DNA of 49,887 nt from the NCBI GenBank assembly GCA_021844025.1, contig JAKBUF010000003.1:1-49887 (forward strand), written 5' to 3'. The position numbers and the translations under genes are program-made. The notes under the pieces are model-generated. The model was not told the origin of the DNA. It made no database searches and worked only from the letters and a program-made list of their open reading frames with translations. The stretch comes from a bacterium. Lineage in GTDB: Bacteria > Patescibacteriota > Minisyncoccia > UBA6257 > JAGOQP01. This document shows positions 32,975 through 41,277 of this stretch, in pieces (the first letter of the stretch is position 1; every line of letters starts with the position of its first letter).

Positions 32975-35332
32975 ATGTCTTCTCCTTTATTTATTGGTGG
33001 ATTAGTAATATTAATATGCGGGCTTACCGCGCTTATTTTTTGGGCCATTAAGCGGAATCGTAATGAGCGACTACGTAAATCTCTTGCCACTAAATTACTT
33101 TTGATTCGAATTCCTCATGCTCCTTCCGATAAACCGTCTTCTTACAAAGAGGAAATCAATCTTACTGAACAATTATTTAGTATTCTTGCGGGGAATAAAG
33201 AGGGGACCGTTCTTGAAATAGCGGTACACCATGTAGGAGAAGAAATTCATTTTTATGTAGCAATTCATGAATCACTCGTTTCTTTTGTGAGTCGTCAGGT
33301 TGAGGGTATTTTTAAAGATGCGCGTGTTGAAGAAGTTGCTGAATATAACGTGTTTCAACCAAATGGATTCAGTAAGGGAGCGTATCTTTCTTACACGGAA
33401 AATTTTGCTCTTCCTATTCGTTCCTATGTTGAATCTGAAGGAGATACCTTTTCTCCTATTATTAGTGCATTTTCTAAAATACAAGAATTGGGAGAGGGAG
33501 CTGGTATGCAGGTATGTATTCGTCCCGCCGACTCTTCGTATAAAAAGAATGTAAAAACACTTATAGAGAATTTAAAAAAGGGAGCTTCTTTTAAAGAGCT
33601 TGCTTCACAGAATCTGTTTGACCTTAAAGATATGCGTCATGTATTTTCGTCGGCTCCTGAAAATAAAGAAGACGAAAAAAGACCCGTTGATGAATCCACT
33701 ATACAAGCGCTTGAAAAGAAGATTTCAAAACCTTTAGTAGAAGTGAATGTACGTTTTGTGGTATCTGCGGTGCAACAAGCGAATGCCGACGCTATTTTTG
33801 AGGGAATTTGCGGATCATTCTCTCAATTTGAGGCTCCCTTACGAAATAGATTTACTATTGTGGTTTCTAAAAATATTAAAAAATTTGCATATCAGTTTGT
33901 ATTTCGTGAATTTGACGATCGTCAACGTTTAATCATGAATATTGAAGAATTGGCTAGTATTTTTCATTTACCTACTAGCACTACACTTTCCCCCAAAATT
34001 AAGTGGTTAAAATCAAAAGAAGCACCTGCTCCCGCTAATCTTCCTACGGAAGGCACTAAACTAGGAGAAAGTTCATTCCAGGGGGTTGCAAAACCGGTAT
34101 ATATTACCGATGAAGATCGCCGAAGACATTTATATATTGTTGGGCAGACCGGAACGGGAAAATCCGCTTTATTAACCAATATGGCAGCTGATGATATTCG
34201 TCAAGGAAAGGGTGTGTGTGTTGTTGATCCTCACGGAGAGCTTGTTGATAGTATATTGGGCTGTATTCCTCGTGAGCGTGCGAACGACGTTATTATTTTT
34301 GACCCGGGGAATATTAATCGCCCGATTGGATTGAATATGTTGGAATTTGATCCTTCACGTCCGGAAGAAAAAACATTTATTGTAAATGAAATTCAGAGTG
34401 TCTTTAACCGATTGTTCAGCGCGGAGACCATGGGTCCTATGTTTGAACAATATATGCGTAACGCACTATTGCTTTTAATGGAAGATTCAATTAATGAGCC
34501 CGCTACGCTTATTGAGGTTCCGCGTATTTTTACCGATGATGAATTTCGTAAACGCAAACTAGCGCGCATTACTAATCCAGTTGTACTTGATTTTTGGCAG
34601 AAGGAGGCAGCTAAGGTTACGGGAGAAGCGTCGTTAAACAGCATGGCTCCTTACATTACCTCAAAGTTTAACAATTTTATTGCCAACGATTATGTGCGTC
34701 CTATTATTGGGCAAGTAAAATCATCTTTTAGATTTCGCCAAATTATGGATGATCGGAAAATTCTGTTAGTGAGTTTGTCTAAGGGAAGAATAGGCGATAT
34801 TAACTCGGGACTTTTGGGAATGCTTATTGTTGGCAAATTATTATTGGCTGCGTTTTCTCGTATTGATATTCCGCAGGAGCAGCGCGCTGATTTTAATTTA
34901 TACATTGATGAGTTTCAGAATTTTACCACTGATTCTATCGCGGTTATTCTTTCTGAGGCGCGTAAGTATCGGTTGAATCTTACTATTGCGCATCAATTTA
35001 TTGCGCAGCTTGAGGAAAAAATTCGTGATGCGGTGTTTGGAAACGTGGGCTCCATGCTTGCGTTTCGAGTTGGGGCAGGGGACACAGAGTTTCTTATTAA
35101 ACAATTTGAACCCGTTTTTTCTCAAAATGACCTTATGAATATTGATAATTTTAATGCGTATATTCGGATGCTTATTAAGGGGCAGACCTCAAAACCGTTT
35201 AATATAAAGACGCCTTTTTATCCCAAACAGGAGCATGAACTCGTACAACAGTTAAAAATGTTTTCTTCGGCAAATTATGGGGCCGATAGACAGGTAGTTG
35301 AAACAGATATCTTACATAGGCTTCGCTCATAG
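32975..35332 (+). CDS. VirD4/TraG-type (HerA-FtsK superfamily) membrane ATPase
   Basis: 785 aa. An N-terminal helix (about 5-24) anchors it; residues about 40-370 form a large region without recognised motifs; then Walker A GQTGTGKS (about 389-396), DPHGEL, and Walker B NLYIDEFQNF (about 642-651) followed by ARKYRLNLTIAHQFIAQL, typical of type IV coupling-protein-like ATPases. No conjugation genes are next to it, so the transported substrate is unknown. The leader is family A text. Confidence 0.85.
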   Translation: MSSPLFIGGLVILICGLTALIFWAIKRNRNERLRKSLATKLLLIRIPHAPSDKPSSYKEEINLTEQLFSILAGNKEGTVLEIAVHHVGEEIHFYVAIHESLVSFVSRQVEGIFKDARVEEVAEYNVFQPNGFSKGAYLSYTENFALPIRSYVESEGDTFSPIISAFSKIQELGEGAGMQVCIRPADSSYKKNVKTLIENLKKGASFKELASQNLFDLKDMRHVFSSAPENKEDEKRPVDESTIQALEKKISKPLVEVNVRFVVSAVQQANADAIFEGICGSFSQFEAPLRNRFTIVVSKNIKKFAYQFVFREFDDRQRLIMNIEELASIFHLPTSTTLSPKIKWLKSKEAPAPANLPTEGTKLGESSFQGVAKPVYITDEDRRRHLYIVGQTGTGKSALLTNMAADDIRQGKGVCVVDPHGELVDSILGCIPRERANDVIIFDPGNINRPIGLNMLEFDPSRPEEKTFIVNEIQSVFNRLFSAETMGPMFEQYMRNALLLLMEDSINEPATLIEVPRIFTDDEFRKRKLARITNPVVLDFWQKEAAKVTGEASLNSMAPYITSKFNNFIANDYVRPIIGQVKSSFRFRQIMDDRKILLVSLSKGRIGDINSGLLGMLIVGKLLLAAFSRIDIPQEQRADFNLYIDEFQNFTTDSIAVILSEARKYRLNLTIAHQFIAQLEEKIRDAVFGNVGSMLAFRVGAGDTEFLIKQFEPVFSQNDLMNIDNFNAYIRMLIKGQTSKPFNIKTPFYPKQEHELVQQLKMFSSANYGADRQVVETDILHRLRS

Positions 35333-35415
35333 TCTATAGGTTCTGGTTATCTTCCTGCCCCTTTACCTACACGGGCAAGGGGGCTCTGTGCGTGGAAATA
35401 TGCCCATTTTTTTGA

Positions 35416-35421
35416 TATACT
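35416..35421 (+). promoter_or_regulatory. -10 of leaderless gltX
   Basis: TATACT with TGA upstream, 6 nt before ATG 35428. Confidence 0.6.
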
Positions 35422-35427
35422 GTTTAT

Positions 35428-36897
35428 ATGGTTGGAAAACAGGATATTCGGGTACGTATAGCCCCTTCGCCTACCGGACACCTTCACTTAGGCACTGTTC
35501 GTACGGCTTTATATAACTATCTTTTTGCCCAAAAAGAGCACGGAACGTTTATATTGCGAGTAGAAGACACCGATCAAGGGCGCTCGTTACCTATTTATGA
35601 AAATGAAATTCTAGATGGTTTACGGGCTCTAGGTCTTACTTGGCAAGAGGGCCCCGATGTGGGCGGCCCCTATGGTCCCTATAGGCAAACTGAACGAACC
35701 CAAATATATAAAACGTACATAGAAAAACTTCTTACCGAAAGAAAGGCGTATTATTGTTTTTGTACAAAAGAAGATCTAGAAAAGCAACGTGAAGCTATGC
35801 TCGTGGAAGGTATTGCTCCTAAATATGCTGGGACGTGTCGCTCACTCTCCGCACAGCAGGTGCAGGAAAAGCTCGCGGCGGGTGCCTCTTCAGTTATCCG
35901 TTTATTAGTATCTGATGGGGTAGAGGTTTCATTTGATGATGTTATTCGTGGCTCTATCTCAGTTATGAGTAATACCATTGGAGATATGGTAATTGCTAAG
36001 AATGTGAACACCCCATTGTTTCATCTAGCAAATGTTGTTGATGATTATGAAATGAAAATTTCACATGTGATTCGGGGAGAAGATCATATATCCAATACTC
36101 CTAAACAAATTTTAATTCAGCAGGCACTTGGGTTTCCTCGTGTACGATACGCGCATATTCCGCTTGTTCTTACCCCCGATCGTAAAAAAATGTCTAAGCG
36201 AAGTTTGGAAACATCATTTGTTGAATATTTACACGACGGATATCTTCCCGAGGCTCTCCTTAATTTTTTGGCGTTATTAGGATGGGCTCCCGAAGATGGG
36301 AGTGAACTGCTCACGTTACCAGAAATGGTTGAGCGTTTTTCTTTAAAGCGTATTCAAAAATCGGGCGCCGCTTTTAATATTGATAAACTTGATTGGTTTA
36401 ATGCGCAGTATATTAAAAAACTTTCTTTTGCGGAATTAGTACAACGACTTACTCCCTTTGTTCCGCCCGAATGGCTTTTGCAAAATAACCATCTTATGGA
36501 ACATGCAATTAACCTTGAGCGAGAACGCATAAAAAAACTCTCTGATTTTGTAGAGGGGGCTGGATTTCTGTTTTCACTAGGGGAGTATGAAACTTCTTTA
36601 TTAGTATGGAAAGGGTCTACTTTAGCTCAAGCTTCAGCACATCTTGCCAAAATTAGAGAATTGTTAGATAGTATAGAACCTTCAAATTTTACCGCAACAT
36701 ATCTTGAGTCGGTTATTATGCCGTATGCTCAGCAAGTCGGTCGGGGAGAGGTATTGTGGCCATTACGGGTTGCTCTTTCTGGTAAACAGAATTCTCCGGG
36801 TCCTTTTGATATTTTGGCTGCTTTAGGCAAAGAAGAATCTTTACGTCGTATTGATATTGGGGTTGCTAAAGTGGCCGGTGAACTGTCGTTATCATAA
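35428..36897 (+). CDS. gltX: Glutamyl-tRNA synthetase
   Basis: 489-aa class I enzyme. IAPSPTGHLHLGTVRTALYN (HIGH-type site, about 11-30), EDTDQGRS, ISHVIRGEDHISNTPKQ and KMSKR (about 254-258). The zinc-site Cys cluster of some GluRS is represented by YYCFCTKED. Normal length. In many CPR bacteria this enzyme may also make Glu-tRNA-Gln, if amidotransferase genes exist elsewhere. Confidence 0.96.
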   Translation: MVGKQDIRVRIAPSPTGHLHLGTVRTALYNYLFAQKEHGTFILRVEDTDQGRSLPIYENEILDGLRALGLTWQEGPDVGGPYGPYRQTERTQIYKTYIEKLLTERKAYYCFCTKEDLEKQREAMLVEGIAPKYAGTCRSLSAQQVQEKLAAGASSVIRLLVSDGVEVSFDDVIRGSISVMSNTIGDMVIAKNVNTPLFHLANVVDDYEMKISHVIRGEDHISNTPKQILIQQALGFPRVRYAHIPLVLTPDRKKMSKRSLETSFVEYLHDGYLPEALLNFLALLGWAPEDGSELLTLPEMVERFSLKRIQKSGAAFNIDKLDWFNAQYIKKLSFAELVQRLTPFVPPEWLLQNNHLMEHAINLERERIKKLSDFVEGAGFLFSLGEYETSLLVWKGSTLAQASAHLAKIRELLDSIEPSNFTATYLESVIMPYAQQVGRGEVLWPLRVALSGKQNSPGPFDILAALGKEESLRRIDIGVAKVAGELSLS

Positions 36898-36910
36898 ATA
36901 GCTTTTTATC

Positions 36911-38221
36911 ATGGGGTTTCATTTTTTTTGGCATTATATAGGGACCGTAAAGTTGTTTATAGGCATTGTCGTGCTATTAATTGCAAGCGTATTCATTTCT
37001 CAAGTGGTTCATGCGGCAACTACTTCGGCTGTTTCTTCCAGTAAGGCAGACCCCGCGGCTGTACAAGCGCAGATTGATCAGCGCAATAAAGAATTGGCCG
37101 ACATTCAAAAACAAATAATAGAGAATCAGCAAAAGTTATCAGAAACACAACAACAAAAGCAAACCGTTTCATCTGAACTAAATAATCTAAACACCACTAT
37201 TCGGCAGGTTGATTTGGGTATTTCGGCAAGTCAAATTTCTTTACAAAAATTAGGATTGGAAATAGGCAATTTGCAAGATGATTTAGCAAGCGCCCAAGAT
37301 GATTTTTCTCAAAAACAAGCTGCTATGGCGGCTGTTTTTCAAAATATTCAGGTAAAAGATCAGGAAAATCCTTTATTGGCATTTGTGGGGTCAAAAAGCT
37401 TATCTGATGGGCTGCAATCTGTGCAAAATTTAGTGAGCTTAAATCAAACACTTGCCCTAAAAGCGCTTGAGTTACAGGAGTCGTATCGAGTTATGCAAAA
37501 CACACTTACGAGCGCGCAAAAGAAAAAAAGTGATAAAGAATTGGAGACCGAAAACCTGAAAAACAGAAAAATAATTGTTGCAGAATTAAAAGATGATAAA
37601 ACAAAACTTCTACAAGAAACCAAGAAAAAAGAAAGCGCATACCAACAATCATTAGATGACCTTGCTAAGCGCCAAGCAGAAATTGCTGCCGAAATTGATT
37701 CTATGGAATCTTCTTTGCGTGGCAAGATAGATTATAAGGAAATACCTAAGGCCGGTGTTGGAATTCTTATGACTCCGGTTGAAAATCCGGTGGTAACACA
37801 GGAGCATGGGTATACGCAGTCGGCTAGAAAACTATATCGGGGCAAGTATCATAACGGACTTGATTTTGGAGCTCCTATTGGTACCCCCATATTTGCGGCG
37901 TATGATGGGAAGGTTGTTTCGGTGGCGAATCAAGATTTATATTGTCGTCGTGGTGCCTATGGTAAATATATAGCTATACAACATCCTATTAATCTTACTA
38001 CGTTATATGGGCACCTCTCTTTGCAATTAGTTCATGAAGGGGATAGCGTTAAGCGGGGTCAATTAATTGGGTACTCAGGTAACACCGGATATGCTACCGG
38101 TCCTCATTTGCATTTTGGGGTGTATGACTCTTCAACATTTTATATTGGTCCTAGTAAGTCATGTGGTCCCAAAATGCCTTTTGGAGGAGATTTAAATCCT
38201 CGTGACTATTTGTCATTGTAG
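36911..38221 (+). CDS. Murein hydrolase activator/M23 peptidase with coiled coil (EnvC-like)
   Basis: 436 aa. A signal peptide (hydrophobic about 13-32, ending VVHAA), then a long coiled coil rich in Gln/Leu (about 50-290), then a LytM/M23 domain with zinc-type motifs HNGLDFG (about 314), GHLS and HLHFG (about 399). All metal ligands appear present, so it could cleave peptidoglycan itself or activate amidases at division. No Shine-Dalgarno. Confidence 0.9.
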   Translation: MGFHFFWHYIGTVKLFIGIVVLLIASVFISQVVHAATTSAVSSSKADPAAVQAQIDQRNKELADIQKQIIENQQKLSETQQQKQTVSSELNNLNTTIRQVDLGISASQISLQKLGLEIGNLQDDLASAQDDFSQKQAAMAAVFQNIQVKDQENPLLAFVGSKSLSDGLQSVQNLVSLNQTLALKALELQESYRVMQNTLTSAQKKKSDKELETENLKNRKIIVAELKDDKTKLLQETKKKESAYQQSLDDLAKRQAEIAAEIDSMESSLRGKIDYKEIPKAGVGILMTPVENPVVTQEHGYTQSARKLYRGKYHNGLDFGAPIGTPIFAAYDGKVVSVANQDLYCRRGAYGKYIAIQHPINLTTLYGHLSLQLVHEGDSVKRGQLIGYSGNTGYATGPHLHFGVYDSSTFYIGPSKSCGPKMPFGGDLNPRDYLSL

Positions 38222-38232
38222 TTATATTAAAG

Positions 38233-38238
38233 TATAAT
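38233..38238 (+). promoter_or_regulatory. -10 of a leaderless small gene
   Basis: TATAAT, 8 nt before ATG 38247. Confidence 0.6.
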
Positions 38239-38246
38239 TTATACAA

Positions 38247-38525
38247 ATGGATAAAATTATTTTAAACGCGCTCCAGCCGGTTATAGCGTTTCTTCAAAAA
38301 CAAGGTCTTTGGGATGGCCTCGTGAGCACCTGGGATAAACTTTCTTCATTAACCGGGTCTTTAGTTGGTGGTTCGGGATTAGGATCGTTATTTGGAGGAT
38401 CCGGAGGATCTGGGAACTCGTCTTCTTTTATTGTTAGTTTCTTTAAATTAGTGGTTGCTATACTAGTAACCATTGTTAATGTTTTAATAGATATCGTTAA
38501 TTGGGCACTTGGGTTATTTAAGTAG
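38247..38525 (+). CDS. Small Gly/Ser-rich membrane protein
   Basis: 92 aa. An amphipathic start (MDKIILNALQPVIAFLQKQ), a flexible Gly/Ser stretch (about 36-57: GSLVGGSGLGSLFGG and GGSGNSSS), then one long hydrophobic helix (about 59-88). No family is recognised. A perfect TATAAT 8 nt upstream suggests a leaderless, well-expressed mRNA. Confidence 0.6.
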   Translation: MDKIILNALQPVIAFLQKQGLWDGLVSTWDKLSSLTGSLVGGSGLGSLFGGSGGSGNSSSFIVSFFKLVVAILVTIVNVLIDIVNWALGLFK

Positions 38526-38550
38526 TTGATAGGGGTTGTTTTAATTAAAG

Positions 38551-38632
38551 TATAATATATATGTCGCAAAATGTATATTGTGCGACATATAGTATACAAA
38601 ACAAAGAGGGTGAAATCATCACCCCCTTTTAC
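38551..38632 (+). ncRNA. Candidate short RNA: -10, hairpin, terminator
   Basis: TATAAT at 38551-38556, then ATATGTCGCA (from about 38558) paired with TGCGACATAT (ending about 38590) as a 10-bp stem, then GGGTGA-AATCA-TCACCC followed by CCTTTT (38608-38632). The ATG at 38561 opens only an ORF that runs antisense to the 38643 gene, so a short non-coding transcript is more likely. The second hairpin also ends the minus gene. Confidence 0.4.
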
Positions 38633-38642
38633 TGCAAACTCT

Positions 38643-39092
38643 CTACGTTTTCTCATCCCAGATGTGTTTCATTAACCATAGGTCAAATCTTTTTCCAAAT
38701 GCCATCAGGACAAAATAAGTACCGAGTGCGGAGGCATATATTATTCTTGTCGTCCAATTGTATACGGTTAGATGTAGAATAAGTAATGCGCCCGAAATGA
38801 CAAGTAATGGAAATTTTACAAAGATCCATCCTGTTTGATATGGGGTGAGTTCCCTCGGACTTTTAAGGTAGCCGGACCACTTTAATATCGGTTTCGCTAT
38901 GCCCGGCTTTAGTAAGACCAATGGAATAAAACCAAGTAATATACCTAGAGTTATACAATGCCCCAGTAATCCTGGGAATGTTAGTTGTGAAATTATCTCT
39001 ACCACCGCTAATCCCCCAACAAGTATTGTCCCTACTATTATCGTAAGAATCAGATTCCTTATAGAATCTTTTAAAACAAGTACTGGTTCCAT
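38643..39092 (-). CDS. Four-helix membrane protein of unknown function
   Basis: 149 aa. Hydrophobic segments at about 10-32, 40-62, 88-108 and 113-132; polar loop with SPRELTPYQTGW. No family recognised. AAGGGGAT lies 7-8 nt before ATG 39092, and a TTGACA-N17-TAGACT promoter is upstream, the style of the other accessory minus-strand genes. Confidence 0.65.
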   Translation of the reverse strand: MEPVLVLKDSIRNLILTIIVGTILVGGLAVVEIISQLTFPGLLGHCITLGILLGFIPLVLLKPGIAKPILKWSGYLKSPRELTPYQTGWIFVKFPLLVISGALLILHLTVYNWTTRIIYASALGTYFVLMAFGKRFDLWLMKHIWDEKT

Positions 39093-39140
39093 TTTGGATC
39101 CCCTTTGTTTGTTATAAAATCAGTTAAAAGTTCTGTGTAG

Positions 39141-39169
39141 AGTCTACTATATTATTCATAATTTGTCAA
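39141..39169 (-). promoter_or_regulatory. Promoter of the 38643-39092 gene
   Basis: On the minus strand TTGACA, 17-bp spacer, TAGACT. Confidence 0.7.
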
Positions 39170-39264
39170 TATTTATTGTTTTTTGTACTTGGGGTATATT
39201 TCATGTATTGGAAATTAATCGTTTCAATTTAGAACTTAAAATTTGGAATTTAAAACTTTTTCCC

Positions 39265-40038
39265 ATGTCTCCTTTTGAATCTTTTGCTCAGTTTCGCGAA
39301 CAAGGCGGATACGATATTAATGGCACGTGGTATCCTCGGGTAACCAAAATTGTTGAAATAAAATCAAAACCGGCGCTCTATAAATTTTATGGTGAGTTAA
39401 AAAGTTTTGATGAGGGTGAGCGTATTAAACAACAGTCCGCGAGCGAAGGGACACTAATTCATGAAACAATTGAGGCGCTTTTAATGAAGCAATCCCCTGT
39501 TATTCCTCCTTCCATACGTCCGGCCGTTGAGGCCTTTGAACGTTTTATAGAAGATAAACACATCCAGGTTGATCCGGCGTTCGTTGAATATCGGTTGGTA
39601 AATCATAAAGAGCGCTATGCGGGTACTATGGACGCTATGGCGAGCATTAATGGAGTGTGGGGCGTGTTAGATATCAAAACTTCACAATCAGTGTATCGGG
39701 ATTATGGTCTGCAAACTTCCGCGTATATGGCGGCATTGGAACCAGATTTTCCTTTGCTTGCTACTCGTTGGATTCTTCGTATAGATCAACACCAAAAATG
39801 CGCAAAATGTGGTGCTTTGCTCCGTTCAAAAGGTGGGCGTGATAAGGTAAAACTCCCCTGGCAACGAGAACTAAAAGCGCACGCACTTTCGTGTCAGCAT
39901 GAGTGGGATGGGCTTGTGGGAGATATTGAGCTAAAAGAATTTCCTAATTGGCAGCATGACTATGAGGCGTTTTTGGGTGCTAAGAAGCTGTGGGAGTGGG
40001 AGCATGAAGATAAATTAAAACAGATCGGGTATCTATAA
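39265..40038 (+). CDS. PD-(D/E)XK nuclease-superfamily protein (RecB/Cas4-like)
   Basis: 257 aa. Seen: GTLIHETIEALL (RecB-type His region), AGTMDAMASINGVWGVLDIKTSQ (the D...DxK metal site) and LQTSAYMAALE (QxxxY). A CAKCGALL...SCQHEW patch may bind zinc. No CRISPR genes or recB helicase are adjacent. The start is ATG 39265; an in-frame TTG at 39163 falls in the opposite promoter. Confidence 0.8.
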   Translation: MSPFESFAQFREQGGYDINGTWYPRVTKIVEIKSKPALYKFYGELKSFDEGERIKQQSASEGTLIHETIEALLMKQSPVIPPSIRPAVEAFERFIEDKHIQVDPAFVEYRLVNHKERYAGTMDAMASINGVWGVLDIKTSQSVYRDYGLQTSAYMAALEPDFPLLATRWILRIDQHQKCAKCGALLRSKGGRDKVKLPWQRELKAHALSCQHEWDGLVGDIELKEFPNWQHDYEAFLGAKKLWEWEHEDKLKQIGYL

Positions 40039-40085
40039 GGAGAGTTTCTAGTTCTCAGTTTTGAGTTCTAAATTAATCTTAAAAA

Positions 40086-40253
40086 TTATTCAGCGGCTCT
40101 TTGCTGGATGATTATGGGTGCCTGTTCGTAGTCTCGAGCAACTAGATATCCTGTCGCAAATGCAATTGCGAGAGCTAAAAATGCCAATATTCCTAGAATA
40201 ATACTGGTTTTATTTTTCTTAACCCTTTCTTTTATGTTTCTAATCAAATACAT
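40086..40253 (-). CDS. Small single-pass membrane protein, 55 aa
   Basis: An open frame from ATG 40253 to TAA 40086. Basic cytosolic start (MYLIRNIKERVKKNK), one clean helix (about 17-38, SIILGILAFLALAIAFATGY), then a short outer tail with APIIIQQ. This tail pattern occurs in small signal-anchor proteins of CPR genomes. It is divergent from rpmA and shares the palindromic AGTATACT -10 region at 40277-40283. Confidence 0.6.
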   Translation of the reverse strand: MYLIRNIKERVKKNKTSIILGILAFLALAIAFATGYLVARDYEQAPIIIQQRAAE

Positions 40254-40283
40254 TTGACAGTTAGCTATTTTTTATAGTATACT
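40254..40283 (+). promoter_or_regulatory. rpmA promoter with palindromic -10
   Basis: TTGACA at 40254-40259, 18-bp spacer, TATACT at 40278-40283. AGTATACT (40276-40283) is a palindrome and reads as TATACT on both strands, so it could also serve the divergent 40086-40253 gene. Confidence 0.65.
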
Positions 40284-40307
40284 CTTTTTTACTGGAGATT
40301 AAAGCAT

Positions 40308-40436
40308 ATGCCCAGTAACTTTACTTCACACGCCGTAGGCGAAAATGAAGTATTGTAAAGTGGGCAAAAAAACAAAGCTATTACAATAACAAACAGATTG
40401 TAGGAGCTAATTACAAGTAAAGTAAAGTTACTGGGT
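40308..40436 (+). repeat. Start-codon-abutting element, copy 3 (before rpmA)
   Basis: 129 nt. 5' ATGCCCAGTAACTTTACTT; hairpin CGCC-GTA-GGCG then GAAA; 3' AAGTAAAGTTACTGGGT directly before ATG 40437. The ends pair over 16 consecutive positions with no bulge. It lies in the rpmA leader, about 18 nt after the predicted transcription start. The 5' ATG opens a 16-codon ORF ending at TAA. Confidence 0.82.
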
Positions 40437-40715
40437 ATGGCACATACGAAGCAGCTAGGGTCCACGAAAAACGGCCGGGATTCCCTAGCAAAACGATTAG
40501 GCATCAAAAGACAGCAAGATCAAACCGTAAAAGCGGGTGAAATTTTAGTACGTCAACGGGGAGCAAAATATTTGTGTGGTGACAACGTTCGCCGCGGAGC
40601 CGATGATACTCTCTATGCCGCAAAGCCGGGTAGGGTTGCTTTTAAATTAGTTAAAAAGGCACTGTTTAATGGAAAGGCTCGGTATGTCACTAAGGTTTCG
40701 GTGGTTGGCGTATAG
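40437..40715 (+). CDS. rpmA: Ribosomal protein bL27
   Basis: 92-aa 50S protein whose N-terminus reaches the peptidyl-transferase centre. Family start [22 protein letters not shown] (first residues usually MAHKKAGGS), and [18 protein letters not shown]. No rplU (bL21) adjacent, which is unusual. The start codon is inside the stem of element copy 3. Confidence 0.95.
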   Translation: MAHTKQLGSTKNGRDSLAKRLGIKRQQDQTVKAGEILVRQRGAKYLCGDNVRRGADDTLYAAKPGRVAFKLVKKALFNGKARYVTKVSVVGV

Positions 40716-40748
40716 CTCGTATTTTATAATTTTATTACTATTACATAT

Positions 40749-40779
40749 AAAAACTCGCATGTATTCCATGCGAGTTTTT
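40749..40779. terminator. Bidirectional terminator
   Basis: AAAAACTCGCATG, TATTC loop, CATGCGAGTTTTT between convergent rpmA and rplI. Confidence 0.9.
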
Positions 40780-40809
40780 AGTAAATGGATTTTTTCTAAT
40801 TACTACATA

Positions 40810-41277
40810 CTAGTCACCGGCTACTTTAATTTTTACCTGTGCTTTTATAGTTTCTTCTCCCCTACCCAATCGTGTAGTGATTAGGTGCTCTCCCAATTCT
40901 TTTATTGGTTTTATGTCTAGATGTACGTCTTCCATTCCCAGTAGACGGTCTCTGTTTTCTAAAAATTTTCCAATAACTTTTTGTATTTCTTCTTGGTGTA
41001 TTGAGGTAAACACTTCGTTGTTTTTTCCAGTTTTCACTTTAAAATCAAATGTTTGATTTTGTAATTCGGGAAGTAACGCGGCGATAACTTGTTTTCTTTT
41101 TTCTCTCTGTTCTGATTCCCTGTTCTTTTTTTGTTCCCAATTGCGAATGATCTCTGGTGTTGCTACTACCGCTAGTTTCTTTGGGAGCAATGCGTTCTTT
41201 GCGTATCCGCTGGAAACCTCAACCACCTCTCCTTGGTTGCCAACTTTTGGAACAAATTTAATAAGTAAAATTTTCAT
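40810..41277 (-). CDS. rplI: Ribosomal protein bL9
   Basis: 155-aa 50S protein. N-domain MKILLIKFVPKVGNQGEVVEVSSGYAKNALLPKKLA in short form; a long connecting helix; C-domain with TSIHQEEI and LGEHLI. ATG 41277 is chosen over 41289 because it gives the family start. bL9 is missing in several CPR lineages, so its presence is informative. Confidence 0.95.
   Translation of the reverse strand: MKILLIKFVPKVGNQGEVVEVSSGYAKNALLPKKLAVVATPEIIRNWEQKKNRESEQREKRKQVIAALLPELQNQTFDFKVKTGKNNEVFTSIHQEEIQKVIGKFLENRDRLLGMEDVHLDIKPIKELGEHLITTRLGRGEETIKAQVKIKVAGD

Noticed and set aside
38561-38782. 73-codon ORF starting after TATAAT
   Set aside because: It runs through a terminator hairpin and then antisense into the 38643 gene; a short RNA fits better.
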